32,068 bases of DNA from an uncultured Lachnospiraceae bacterium (GCA_947175175.1 CAMWLV010000031.1:1-32068); one strand, 5' to 3'; shown: positions 24,348 through 32,068, counted from the stretch's first letter. A program made the numbers and translations. Notes: generated by a model from the letters alone, not told the origin.

Positions 24348-26555
24348 ATGGCAGATTTATTGGAAAACCTGAATGAAAAGCAGAGGGAAGCAGTGCTTGA
24401 GACGGAAGGATATGTCAGGGTGATTGCGGGCGCGGGAAGCGGTAAGACAAAGCTTCTCGTGAGCCGTTATGCCTATCTTGTGCAGGAGTATGGAATCGAT
24501 TCCTCCAATATCCTGTGTGTGACTTTTACCAATAAAGCGGCTGGCGAGATGAAGCGGCGGATTCGTGCGCTGATCGGGGGAGAATATGATTTTGGCCTCA
24601 TCTGTACGTATCATGGATTTTGCAACCGGCTGCTGCGGGAAAACCCGGAAAAGCTGTTTCTGAATAAGCAGTTTCAGATCATAGACAACCAGCAGCAGAA
24701 AGCAATCCTTGGAGAAATCTATCAAAAGTATGAATTAAAGCTGGACTATGCCAGTTTTGAATCGATTCTCAGGAAAATCAGATATGCAAAAAAAGATGGC
24801 ACATATGTGGCGAAATTATGCAATCCGCAGCCATGTCAGATACTGCATGAGATTAAAAAGCAGGACGACCAGATCATAGAAGAATTCCTGCAGAGACAAA
24901 AGGCGACTTATTCGCTGGATTTTCAGGATTTGATTGCGTTTGCGATTCATTTGCTGGAAGCGGACGCCGAGGTGAGAGAGAAATGGCAGAACAGGCTGAA
25001 TTACATTATGGTGGACGAGTTTCAGGACAGCTCGAAGGTGGAGATGCGGCTGCTGGATATTTTGTCAGACCAGTATCGCAATTTAATGATCGTGGGCGAT
25101 CCGGATCAGAATATCTATGAGTGGCGCGGTTCCGATGTGGGGCTTCTCGTGGATTTTGACAAAGATCATGAACCTACTCAGACGATTATTTTGAATCAGA
25201 ATTACCGCTCTACACCGCAGATACTCAAATGTGCGAATACTTTGATCGAGAAGAACCAGCAGCGAGTAAAAAAAGATCTCTTTACAAAAAATGCAGCAGG
25301 TGCGCCTGTCATTCATTATCACTCCAGAAATGATTTTGAGGAGATGGATCATGTGATCGAGAATATCAAAAAGCTGCATATGAGCGGAGGTTTTCGATAT
25401 TCTGATTTTGCCATTATATACCGCTCCAGTTTTTTGTCCCGTGTTGTGGAGAAAAAACTGGTAGAAAAGAATATTCCCTATGAAATCTTCGGCGGTGTCC
25501 GCTTTTATCAGAGAATGGAGATTTTGGATATTCTGGCTTATCTGAAATTGATTGCATATGATGATGACATCTGTTTTCGGCGCATCGTGAATACGCCGCG
25601 CAGGCGGTTTGGACGGGCAAAGATGAATTTCCTTGAAGGGCTGAAGGCACCTGACAGGTCACTTTTTGCTACCCTGTCAATGCATTTGGAGGCGAAAGAG
25701 TTTCAGAACAGTGAGGCGGCGGAATTTGTTCATTTTATTGATTCCATGCGGAAACGATATCAGGAAATGCGGATATCCGACATTGTCAATGAAGTGACAA
25801 GAAACTCTGGTTATGAAGCATACATACGGGAGATGGGCGACGAGGAGCGTCTCGACAATCTTGCGGAATTTAAGCGCATTGCCAATGAGTTTGAGCGGGA
25901 ATTTGGAGAGAACCTGAGTCTGGATGAGTTTTTGCAGCAGATTGCACTCCAGTCAGGGGAGGACAGGGAATACCAAAAAGATACAGTGAAACTCATGACG
26001 ATACATTCCTCAAAGGGATTGGAATTTCCAGTAGTATTTATCCTTGGTTTTACAGAGGGCGTATTTCCTTCGTCAAAGACGATTGGGGAGCGGAAAAATC
26101 CAGGTCTGGAGGAAGAGCGTAGACTGTGTTATGTGGCGATTACCAGAGCGGAAAAATATCTTTTTCTGATGGAGTCAGAGGGGACAGCACAGAATGGAAT
26201 GCAAAAACTGGTCTCCCGGTTTATTGAGGAGATTGGGGAGACAAATTATGTTCGGATCGGGCAGATTTCGGAGGATTTGAAGCATCAGAGCAAGCGTTAT
26301 GCAGCAAATCTGAATCGTGAAATGCAAATGGAAGCAGATGATACCCACAAGGTTGGGGACGTAGTAGAGCACCATATCTTCGGCAGGGGAGTGATTGAGG
26401 CAATTGATGCGAAAAGGGCGAGTTATCAGATCCGGTTTGAAAAGCTTGCACAGCCAAGAAGTATTTCAATTCGCTATTTTGCGCAGAAGCATGAGGAGGA
26501 AAGTCTGAAGCCTGCAGAGCAGCCAAGTTCAGCAGATTATTACTGTGGAGGATAA
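24348..26555 (+). CDS. ATP-dependent DNA helicase, UvrD/PcrA family
   Basis: 735 aa, full length. The superfamily 1 motifs are in order: Q motif NLNEKQREAV, Walker A GAGSGKTK (~28-35), TFTNKAAGEM, Walker B DEFQDSS (~222), GDPDQNIYEWRGS, NQNYRS, IHSSKGLEF and VAITRAEKYL. The C-terminus keeps a PcrA-type Tudor-like region (VGDVVEHHIFGRGVIEAID), which in B. subtilis binds RNA polymerase. The role is likely DNA repair, removal of RecA or of stalled transcription complexes. ATG 24348 follows AAAGGAG by 8 nt; upstream extension to 24282 has no site. The stop TAA is the first triplet of the repeat at 26553. Confidence 0.92.
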   Translation: MADLLENLNEKQREAVLETEGYVRVIAGAGSGKTKLLVSRYAYLVQEYGIDSSNILCVTFTNKAAGEMKRRIRALIGGEYDFGLICTYHGFCNRLLRENPEKLFLNKQFQIIDNQQQKAILGEIYQKYELKLDYASFESILRKIRYAKKDGTYVAKLCNPQPCQILHEIKKQDDQIIEEFLQRQKATYSLDFQDLIAFAIHLLEADAEVREKWQNRLNYIMVDEFQDSSKVEMRLLDILSDQYRNLMIVGDPDQNIYEWRGSDVGLLVDFDKDHEPTQTIILNQNYRSTPQILKCANTLIEKNQQRVKKDLFTKNAAGAPVIHYHSRNDFEEMDHVIENIKKLHMSGGFRYSDFAIIYRSSFLSRVVEKKLVEKNIPYEIFGGVRFYQRMEILDILAYLKLIAYDDDICFRRIVNTPRRRFGRAKMNFLEGLKAPDRSLFATLSMHLEAKEFQNSEAAEFVHFIDSMRKRYQEMRISDIVNEVTRNSGYEAYIREMGDEERLDNLAEFKRIANEFEREFGENLSLDEFLQQIALQSGEDREYQKDTVKLMTIHSSKGLEFPVVFILGFTEGVFPSSKTIGERKNPGLEEERRLCYVAITRAEKYLFLMESEGTAQNGMQKLVSRFIEEIGETNYVRIGQISEDLKHQSKRYAANLNREMQMEADDTHKVGDVVEHHIFGRGVIEAIDAKRASYQIRFEKLAQPRSISIRYFAQKHEEESLKPAEQPSSADYYCGG

Positions 26556-26622
26556 GGAACTGTAGAAAAATAACTTGTGCAGACAAGTCAAGATGCATGA
26601 GTTATTTTCCTACAGTTCCTAA
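26553..26622. repeat. Full copy of the AAGGAACTGTAG inverted-repeat element
   Basis: Arms 26553-26581 and 26594-26622 are reverse complements in 25 of 29 positions, around a 12-nt spacer (GACAAGTCAAGA). The left arm is TAAGGAACTGTAGAAAAATA and continues AACTTGTGCA. The element starts on the TAA stop codon of the helicase gene and has no T-run. It is the longest member of a family with copies at 11047, 14406, 20668 and 31248. Confidence 0.8.
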
Positions 26623-26728
26623 GGACATTGTTTTGGAACACAACAATTCACAGGGAAAAGCAAACACTGTAATGGAACATGAAAAGTGATACAAAGCACA
26701 GAATCGAAAATGGGAGGTGTGAGATTTG

Positions 26729-27274
26729 ATGGGCGGAGAAAGGACGCTGGAAACGGAGCGGTTATTGATACGTCATTTTAGGGAAGGCGATGTTTATGAA
26801 TGCTGGGAAAGTTGGGGACAAGATGAATCTCTTCGCAAATATATCGTGTTATATCCAATGACGGATATTCAACAAATGGAGGATTTGGTTCAGGGATTTC
26901 TTTCCAATAAAAATGCATGGGTAATTGAAGATAAAAAGCTTGAAAAGATAGTTGGTTACATTACTATAGATATACCATACAATCAATTAGGTGTCGGTGA
27001 GATTGGATATGTTATCAGTGAAAAATACCGGAAACAAGGGTATGCATTTGAAGCGGTTAATTGTATATTGGAAGAATATTTAATCAATCAAAGGCTATAT
27101 ATGATTGAAGCAAAATGTAATGAAACGAATCTTTCTTCGTTGAAACTATTAGAAAAAACAGGATTTCAAGTTGATGGCAGGCTAAGAGACAGAAGGGTGG
27201 ATTGGTCGACTGGGGAAAGGAATGACTTAATCGTTGCCTCAATTACACAACATGAGTTTATGTATGGTAACTGA
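26729..27274 (+). CDS. GNAT-family N-acetyltransferase (RimJ/RimL type)
   Basis: 181 aa. ETERLLIRHFREGDV at the start and the acetyl-CoA loop EIGYVISEKYRKQGYAFEA (~90-108) define the RimJ/RimL-like Acetyltransf_3 group, and NLSSLKLLEKTGFQVDGRLR is its C-terminal motif. The substrate may be an amino group on a protein or small molecule. ATG 26729 is chosen; TTG 26726 is slightly better spaced from GGGAGGT and cannot be excluded. Sequence between helicase and this gene holds the 70-bp repeat and no other gene. Confidence 0.85.
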   Translation: MGGERTLETERLLIRHFREGDVYECWESWGQDESLRKYIVLYPMTDIQQMEDLVQGFLSNKNAWVIEDKKLEKIVGYITIDIPYNQLGVGEIGYVISEKYRKQGYAFEAVNCILEEYLINQRLYMIEAKCNETNLSSLKLLEKTGFQVDGRLRDRRVDWSTGERNDLIVASITQHEFMYGN

Positions 27275-27297
27275 GGCGTAATGACACTATATAATTG

Positions 27298-27354
27298 CTC
27301 TCAGAGTCTCCATATGCTTGATTTTGTCCAAATATGCAAGAGAGATTCTGAGAG
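27298..27354. terminator. Hairpin between convergent genes
   Basis: CTCTCAGAGTCTC (27298-27310) and GAGATTCTGAGAG (27342-27354) pair with one G-T position around a 31-nt loop that contains a smaller CATATG/CATATT-like dyad. It lies between the convergent acetyltransferase and the 368-aa gene. A second stem GAAAATC/GATTTTC is at 27394-27419. No strong T-run, so the terminator role is tentative. Confidence 0.4.
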
Positions 27355-27449
27355 TAAATTTATGTTCAGAAATCTTTGAAAATGCTGTAAAATGAAAATC
27401 AACTGGATAATGGATTTTCTAACTGCCCTTCTGCAATAGTCTAAAATCC

Positions 27450-28556
27450 TTATATATGAAATTTTTGAATCAGATCCAAAAACTGCACGCCCCAAAACGT
27501 CAGTTCGCACCAGAGTGCAGTGTTCGTTTTATGGTCTGGTTCAAGCGAGACTTCACTGTAGGGCCCCGGATATTTTAAGCCAGCTTTGTAGCACTGTTTT
27601 TGGTAAGAACTCTCGAAATCAATTTTCAGATACCCCTCTTTGGACAATGCTTCCTCCACGACCTCTGCACTCATGCGGACAACATCGATTTTATCCCCGC
27701 CAATCTTTGCCAGGCTGGTCAATGTTTTTCGCTGGGCAACCGAGCCAGCCTTATTTGACTCATACGCATGAAATGGTCTGACATATGCCCAAAGCGGGGC
27801 ATAATACCTACTGCCGATCTTCACATGCATGTTGCTGTCTTCTTTCATAATTTTGTCATGATAATTGACTGCGTCGACCATTTTATTGACAGATTTGTCA
27901 GTCCTCCATGACTGCGTAAAAGCCAAAGTTTCCAAGTGATACTGACATGGAAAATAGACGTCGTGTTCAATATATGGATAATTGTATTTTCGCTTTGCCT
28001 GCGGATTGTATTTCGTGATATCTTCCAATGCATTTATCTGCAACAGACTTTCAAATGCTTTGAATGACGCTTCCACAAATGGTCTGACTTCATCGTCATC
28101 GCCATACCCCAATAGCGCCTGACAAGTATAGACTAATACCATCAGTCCGCCGCCGTTGTTCAGCCCCAGAAAACGATTCTGGAAACGTGCAATTTCTGGA
28201 TTGTAATAGGAGAATTCCTCTTCCAAAGTATTGTCATCGCGCAGTGCACTGATAAAGTTCTTCACGATCGCAGTGTCTTTGGGAATCGCATAATTGGACA
28301 GCAGCCGCGCCGCAGATTCCCCGTCCTGCAGTTCTGTTTCCTTGAATTTTTCCCAGGAGTGCATACCGATTCCGATATATCCGTTAGGTTTCACATAGCT
28401 CTCGAGAAGTTTATAGTTTGGCGTCTGCATTACCCGCTCAAGCAGTGATTCCTCCTCTGTTTTGGAGAGATCCTTTAAAATTTCTTTGTGCAGGCGGTAT
28501 TTGATGACATCTCTGCCATTTTCCAGTAAAAAGTCAATTGCTTTTGATTGGTTCAT
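27450..28556 (-). CDS. Uncharacterised alpha-helical protein (368 aa)
   Basis: 368 aa, soluble, mostly helical by composition, with repeated helical pairs such as GESAARLLSNYAIPKD and MVLVYTCQALLGYGDDD. The pattern of Trp, Tyr and His in the middle (YIEHDVYFPCQYHLETLAFT) and NGGGLMVLVYTCQAL recall the alpha/alpha-toroid or prenyltransferase-like proteins of Clostridia, but I cannot name a catalytic motif. No signal peptide. The start ATG 28556 has AAAGGAG at 7 nt; the longer N-terminus up to 28685 runs through an inverted repeat and has no site. It stands alone between a convergent acetyltransferase and a divergent HAD gene. Confidence 0.75.
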   Translation of the reverse strand: MNQSKAIDFLLENGRDVIKYRLHKEILKDLSKTEEESLLERVMQTPNYKLLESYVKPNGYIGIGMHSWEKFKETELQDGESAARLLSNYAIPKDTAIVKNFISALRDDNTLEEEFSYYNPEIARFQNRFLGLNNGGGLMVLVYTCQALLGYGDDDEVRPFVEASFKAFESLLQINALEDITKYNPQAKRKYNYPYIEHDVYFPCQYHLETLAFTQSWRTDKSVNKMVDAVNYHDKIMKEDSNMHVKIGSRYYAPLWAYVRPFHAYESNKAGSVAQRKTLTSLAKIGGDKIDVVRMSAEVVEEALSKEGYLKIDFESSYQKQCYKAGLKYPGPYSEVSLEPDHKTNTALWCELTFWGVQFLDLIQKFHI

Positions 28557-28642
28557 TTTTTTCTCCTTTGTGGATATAGAATGTGCAACAACTGTTTGCC
28601 AATATGGTATTACTGTTATTATAACATAAAAGTTCACATTTG

Positions 28643-28708
28643 AATAGTTACAGTTCACACCAGATTTATGCATAATTTTGCACATTGTTGGTGTGAACTG
28701 CTACTATT
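28643..28708. repeat. Inverted repeat with CAGTTCACACCA arms
   Basis: Left arm AATAGTTACAGTTCACACCA (28643-28662) and the reverse complement of 28689-28708 agree at 18 of 20 positions, with a 26-nt spacer. It lies in the 387-bp divergent gap between the 368-aa gene and the HAD gene. A further AGTTCACA occurs at 28631. Either a MITE-like repeat or a regulator site. Confidence 0.5.
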
Positions 28709-28888
28709 TTTGCACACAAAATGCTAATGAGCAAGCATTTTGACGGATGAGTGAACGATAACTCTAAATAACTCCTAATATATAAAAAACAGTGTCAAAT
28801 ATGTATTTTATATGTTATGATTTTAAGGGTGATCGAATAAATGAGCAGAATTTGCAGCTTGCGTAAAAATGCTCTGAAACGAGAGACA

Positions 28889-28913
28889 CTTGTATTAGTA
28901 TTACTGTTACAAG
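28889..28913. promoter_or_regulatory. 25-bp imperfect palindrome upstream of the HAD gene
   Basis: CTTGTA...TACAAG flank a core of AGTATTACT; 21 of 25 positions are symmetric. The 12-mer GTATTACTGTTA inside it (28898-28909) is repeated exactly at 28607-28618 near the divergent gene. This may be the operator of a regulator acting on both genes. Confidence 0.4.
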
Positions 28914-28943
28914 AGGGATATATTGAATGAGGAGGTAAAATAC

Positions 28944-29663
28944 ATGAAAATGCCCAAAATGGTATTGTTTGATTATGGTCAGACACTTATTGCAGAACAG
29001 AAATTTGATGGGATAAAGGGAACAGCGGCTGTTTTACAGTATGCAACAAGAAATAAATATCATTTGTCAGCAGAGCAGGTGCAAGCCAGGGCAAATGAAA
29101 TCAATCGGGAGCTTGGAAGATTTGATCCTGAGAAAAGACATTTATTGCAGATAGAAATACCCAATACCATGTTTACGCCTTATCTTTATGAATCACAGGG
29201 AATAGAGATTGCATTAAGCAGCTCTGAAATTGATACGGTATTCTGGAATGCCGCTGCTCCGGGCATGCCGACTGAAGGTATAAAAGAGTTTCTGGAATAT
29301 TTGAAGCGCAAAGGCATCCGCACAGGTGTAATCAGCAATATTTCCTATGATTCATCCGTGGTTGCAGAACGGATCAATAGACTGCTGCCAGAAAATACAT
29401 TTGAATTTGTTATTACATCAAGTAATTATATATTCCGTAAGCCAAATAAAAGGATATTTGATCTGGCTTTGGAAAAAGCCAAATTGCAGCCAGACGAAGT
29501 CTGGTATATCGGGGATCAGTACGAATGCGATGTAAAAGGTTCCTTAAATGCTGGTCTGTTACCAGTATGGTACATAGGGGCGATTGATTTGCCGTATACA
29601 GAAGATAAAAATATTTTGACAGTAACTGATTGGAATGAATTAAAGCTTGGAATGGAGAAATAG
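28944..29663 (+). CDS. HAD-superfamily hydrolase
   Basis: 239 aa. Motif I is VLFDYGQTL, motif II VISNIS, motif III KPNKRIF and motif IV YIGDQYECDVKG, giving a complete HAD phosphatase-like fold with a helical cap (~15-110). Motif I is DxG, so the second Asp that acts as general acid/base in most phosphatases is Gly; some HAD proteins of this subtype still work, but activity is less certain. ATG 28944 lies 7-8 nt after GAGGAGG; an upstream ATG at 28923 overlaps that site. Substrate unknown. Confidence 0.85.
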   Translation: MKMPKMVLFDYGQTLIAEQKFDGIKGTAAVLQYATRNKYHLSAEQVQARANEINRELGRFDPEKRHLLQIEIPNTMFTPYLYESQGIEIALSSSEIDTVFWNAAAPGMPTEGIKEFLEYLKRKGIRTGVISNISYDSSVVAERINRLLPENTFEFVITSSNYIFRKPNKRIFDLALEKAKLQPDEVWYIGDQYECDVKGSLNAGLLPVWYIGAIDLPYTEDKNILTVTDWNELKLGMEK

Positions 29664-29694
29664 CAGCACCCTGCGCTGATGCTGCCGTATTTTC
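29663..29694 (+). terminator. Weak hairpin after the HAD gene
   Basis: GCAGCA (29663-29668) and TGCTGC (29680-29685) form a 6-bp stem with an 11-nt loop, followed by CGTATTTT. It lies in the 37-bp space between convergent genes and may be a weak terminator. Confidence 0.35.
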
Positions 29695-29700
29695 AAGCCT

Positions 29701-30204
29701 TCAGAGGACGATCCAGATATAGCTTCGTTCCTCGTTTGCTTTTTCGATCTTCCCTCCGTTTGCCAATGCGACATGCAGCGATGGCGTGTTTTGACTGTGG
29801 ATGGTGAGCAGAAGTTTGTCTATGCCCTTTTTTCTGCTTTCCTCGATTAAGAGAGATAAAAGGGTTTTCCCAAGCCCTCTGTTTCTGTCTGAGGGACGGA
29901 TGGAGTACCCGATATGTCCACCTTGTTCCAATAATTTATCCGTTAAAAAATGGCGCAGATTGCCACAGCCGACAGGCCTGCCGTCCTCGAAAAGCCAAAA
30001 AGTTGTCGATGGAACCTTCCAGCCGTCGATAATGCCAGTCTGTTCTGCTTCCTGTACTTTGCCTTTGAGCCATTCCTTATACTCGTCAAAGCTCATACCC
30101 GCCGCCCGGTTGATATAACCATTTTCGTCCGCGGGCAGCTCCTGCAACATTTCATAGATGTCAATGCCATCGGTAACTGCAAGTGCTCTTAATTCGATTC
30201 CCAT
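29701..30204 (-). CDS. GNAT-family N-acetyltransferase
   Basis: 167 aa. The acetyl-CoA-binding loop appears as IGYSIRPSDRNRGLGKTLLS (~96-115), preceded by the beta strand GCGNLRHFL, and the C-terminal part has the family LLTIHSQNTPSLHVALANGG. It is a different lineage from the acetyltransferase at 26.7 kb. ATG 30204 follows AAGGAG by 8 nt. No linked gene suggests a substrate; convergent with the HAD gene and divergent from the LytTR regulator. Confidence 0.87.
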   Translation of the reverse strand: MGIELRALAVTDGIDIYEMLQELPADENGYINRAAGMSFDEYKEWLKGKVQEAEQTGIIDGWKVPSTTFWLFEDGRPVGCGNLRHFLTDKLLEQGGHIGYSIRPSDRNRGLGKTLLSLLIEESRKKGIDKLLLTIHSQNTPSLHVALANGGKIEKANEERSYIWIVL

Positions 30205-30322
30205 AAAAATCTCCTTCCTTAATCTTCAGACATTTGTCGTTATATAATGAATCGTGATCCCATAAAATAATTATCGCCATTATAACATGTACGCCCTTAA
30301 TTCGCAAATAATTTTGAATAAC

Positions 30323-30391
30323 ACAGTTCATAGCATTCATAATACATTTCAATACAATTGAATTGTATCGTGAAATGGAATATGATAAAAT
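30323..30391 (+). promoter_or_regulatory. Promoter with candidate LytTR sites and a palindrome upstream of the response regulator
   Basis: TTGTAT (30363-30368), 17 bp, TAAAAT (30386-30391) with an extended TG. ACAGTTCAT (30323-30331) fits the LytTR half-site consensus and ACATTTCAA (30344-30352) is a weaker copy, 12 bp apart, as AgrA-type sites usually are. A dyad ATACAATT-G-AATTGTAT (30352-30368), flanked by CATTTCA/TGAAATG, overlaps the -35. Autoregulation is likely. Confidence 0.5.
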
Positions 30392-30417
30392 ACTCTTTTT
30401 AAGAGGAGGCGGGAATC

Positions 30418-31185
30418 GTGATTCGCATAGCAGTTTGTGATGATGAGCAATATATGTCAGATCAAATCAGTGTGATGGTATCTGACTTTTTCTGCAGGAA
30501 AAACACTGGAAAAAATATCAAGAATCATCCGAAACATCTTCAACGCTGTTATTCTGAATGCAATCATTTGAGTATAGAAGTAACACAGTTTTCAAACGGG
30601 GAAGCCCTACTGGAATCAGATCAGGCTTTTGATGTTTTATTTCTTGATATTCAGATGATAGATATGGATGGCCTAGAAACAGCAAGGCAGCTTCGTCGCC
30701 GAGGCTTCAATGGCTATTTGATCTTCACTACGATTTTAAAAGAAATGGTCTTTCAGTCCTTTGAAGTACAGGCATATGATTATCTGGTTAAACCAATTGA
30801 GAAAAAGCATTTTGATAAAACGATGGAGCGCCTGCTGATTTCCATGCAAAAGGACGCGGAGAAGAAGCTGCTTGTTCAGAAAGGGTATGATAGCAGCATT
30901 ATTTCTTTTGATGAGATTGTATACTGCGAGATTATTGGCAGAAAGATATATCTGCATTTAACTTCGTCGGAGGTTATTGACTTCTATGACAGGATTGAAA
31001 ATCTGGAAACAAGGCTGGACAGCAGATTTTACAGGTGTCATAGGAGTTATCTGATCAATATGAAATATCTGCGCGGCTACAAGAACGGTGTCGCAAAAAT
31101 GATGGGTGATATAGAGATACCAGTGTCGCGCCTGCGCAGTAAAGAGTTTTCGGGTATAATATTGCAATATATGAAAAATAAGTAG
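30418..31185 (+). CDS. LytTR-family response regulator (AgrA/VirR-like)
   Basis: 255 aa. The receiver domain (~1-135) has the acidic pair D8/D9, the phospho-acceptor D77 (VLFLDIQM) and K125 (LVKP). An insertion of roughly 20 residues (~28-50, Lys/His/Cys-rich) lengthens the loop between the first helix and second strand. The LytTR DNA-binding domain (~145-250) ends with FYRCHRSYLINMKYLRGY and VSRLRSKEF, typical of AgrA. The start is GTG, 7-8 nt after GAGGAGG. It is followed 100 bp later by its likely cognate AgrC-like kinase. Confidence 0.92.
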   Translation: MIRIAVCDDEQYMSDQISVMVSDFFCRKNTGKNIKNHPKHLQRCYSECNHLSIEVTQFSNGEALLESDQAFDVLFLDIQMIDMDGLETARQLRRRGFNGYLIFTTILKEMVFQSFEVQAYDYLVKPIEKKHFDKTMERLLISMQKDAEKKLLVQKGYDSSIISFDEIVYCEIIGRKIYLHLTSSEVIDFYDRIENLETRLDSRFYRCHRSYLINMKYLRGYKNGVAKMMGDIEIPVSRLRSKEFSGIILQYMKNK

Positions 31186-31247
31186 CTATTTGCAGATTGA
31201 AATTTGTCGCATAAACAAATCTGTATGGATTTTTGCCTGTATCAATG

Positions 31248-31266
31248 TAAGGAACTCTAGAAAAAT
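31248..31266 (+). repeat. Half copy of the AAGGAACTGT repeat between regulator and kinase
   Basis: TAAGGAACTCTAGAAAAAT matches the left arm of the 26553 element at all but one position. It lies in the 100-bp gap between the LytTR regulator and the kinase, ending 7 bp before the kinase ribosome binding site. No second arm is seen. Confidence 0.5.
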
Positions 31267-31285
31267 GGAGGAATGAGGAGTTACG

Positions 31286-32068
31286 GTGGAGCATTATTTT
31301 GATTTTTTCAATGACTATATTATGGGAATTGTTCAGATGTTTGCAGGTCTTCATTATTTTACAAAATATTTGAGAAAGCAAGTACATTTCGCTTATAAAC
31401 TGATGTTTGTGATATTTGGAGCAGTGGTGGCGATTGCAGTTCGGAATATGGGTATTAACACTTTTTTGAGTTATGTCTTTATGCTGATTGTGTGGGGACT
31501 TCTTGTGTGCAAAACTGGTTTTATGACTGTTGTATTGTATGCAGTGATGACGGGGGAAATCATGCAGATCTGCGGCGGTGTTGTTCATTCGGTCTTGTGT
31601 CTTTTGAACCCGTTCTTGTTTTCCTTTGCCCAGAGCACTGTAAGTGTACCATTGATGCTATTGGGAAATATATCTGTATTTGCAATAATCTATTGCTGCC
31701 GTATGGTAGAGCGGTATTTTGTGTCTGACAAATCGGTAAATGGTCAATATGCGGTTTTAATCTTGATACCAACACTGATGATTTTTCTGGTCAGCGAATA
31801 TATCAATTATGGGATCTATGGGAATGCCATTACCACGGATAGTCGTGGAAATGTGATAAATGTAGACCATGTTCGAATGCTTGTCATACAGCTTTTGGGA
31901 ATGGCGAGTCTCTTTTGTGTTATGACTGCATATAAAAAACTGCTGGAAAATGTTCGTTACAGTACAGAGTTGTCGCTGCTCCGACAGCAGGAACATTTTA
32001 TGAATCAGTATGTGCAGGAAGCTAAGGCGCATTATGAAAGTACAAAGTCGTTCCGCCACGACATCAAA
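31286..32068 (+). CDS. AgrC-like sensor histidine kinase (partial, cut by window end)
   Basis: At least 261 residues; no stop is reached. The N-terminal ~200 residues have about six membrane segments, beginning MEHYFDFFNDYIMGIVQMFAG, then VMFVIFGAVV-like, LSYVFMLIVWGLLV, TVVLYAVMTG, VPLMLLGNISVFAIIYC and VLILIPTLMIFLVSEY. A coiled-coil linker (ELSLLRQQEHFMNQYVQEA) leads to SFRHDIK, the phospho-acceptor H-box of the GHKL/AgrC family, right at the window edge. The start is GTG, 6 nt after GAGGAG. Pairing with the LytTR regulator upstream predicts a peptide- or envelope-sensing two-component system. No agrB/agrD-type peptide gene is in the window. Confidence 0.88.
   Translation, partial: MEHYFDFFNDYIMGIVQMFAGLHYFTKYLRKQVHFAYKLMFVIFGAVVAIAVRNMGINTFLSYVFMLIVWGLLVCKTGFMTVVLYAVMTGEIMQICGGVVHSVLCLLNPFLFSFAQSTVSVPLMLLGNISVFAIIYCCRMVERYFVSDKSVNGQYAVLILIPTLMIFLVSEYINYGIYGNAITTDSRGNVINVDHVRMLVIQLLGMASLFCVMTAYKKLLENVRYSTELSLLRQQEHFMNQYVQEAKAHYESTKSFRHDIK

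Noticed and set aside
11047-31266. CRISPR array or transposon
   Set aside because: The repeats are single, dispersed inverted repeats with no regular spacers; no cas, transposase or integrase gene is in the window.
31492-31728. 78-aa plus-strand ORF inside the kinase region
   Set aside because: It lies out of frame within the AgrC-like kinase reading frame, which runs open to the window end.

Overview
The window looks like chromosome from a Firmicutes anaerobe, most likely family Lachnospiraceae (class Clostridia). The grounds are strong AGGAGG-type ribosome binding sites, moderate GC, the conserved hprK - ROK glucokinase - murB - rapZ - whiA order, a diverged SpoIID/SpoIIQ pair, a GntR(YtrA)-ABC cassette and an AgrA/AgrC-like two-component pair. 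I see no phage gene, transposase, integrase or CRISPR array. This is ordinary chromosome with several unusual proteins and some intergenic repeats.

Layout. 1-1.1 kb (minus): tRNA-Pro(CGG) with its promoter, then an XRE repressor domain fused to an RSH/SpoT-like HD domain. 1.3-2.8 kb: a 65-aa orphan protein and a secreted BspA-type leucine-rich-repeat protein, whose promoters share an identical 14-bp core. 2.8-14.4 kb (plus): a long, tightly packed run for sugar regulation and the cell envelope: hprK, ROK glucokinase, murB, rapZ, whiA, a diacylglycerol-kinase-family lipid kinase, a membrane acyltransferase, a SpoIID-like and a SpoIIQ-like protein (both lacking expected catalytic residues), an amidohydrolase, and murI after a 313-bp gap. 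14.4-16.9 kb (minus): gntR, an ABC ATPase with a ~155-residue Q/N-rich N-terminal extension, and its permease; a clear operator lies over the promoter. 17.1-20.6 kb (plus): a chemoreceptor ending in a PilZ domain, an unknown 171-aa protein, and a 238-aa protein with an N-terminal 13-residue repeat. 20.7-23.7 kb (minus): a secreted GHL10-type glycosidase-like protein, a DUF4375-like protein, tRNA-Ser(CGA), and two translationally coupled flavodoxin-fold proteins. 23.7-24.3 kb: no intact gene, possible gene remnant. 24.3-32.1 kb: PcrA/UvrD helicase, two GNAT acetyltransferases, an unknown helical protein, a HAD hydrolase, and a LytTR response regulator followed by an AgrC-like kinase cut by the window end right after its phospho-acceptor histidine.

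Themes. Several genes serve peptidoglycan precursor supply and its regulation (murB, murI, rapZ, hprK). A recurrent intergenic element with termini like AAGGAACTGTAG occurs five times; in three copies it begins on the TAA stop codon of the neighbouring gene. The best leads are this repeat family, the XRE-RSH hydrolase fusion, the Q/N-rich ABC ATPase, the catalytically degenerate SpoIID/SpoIIQ pair, the PilZ chemoreceptor, and the complementary flavoprotein pair. None of them amounts to a proven new system from sequence alone.
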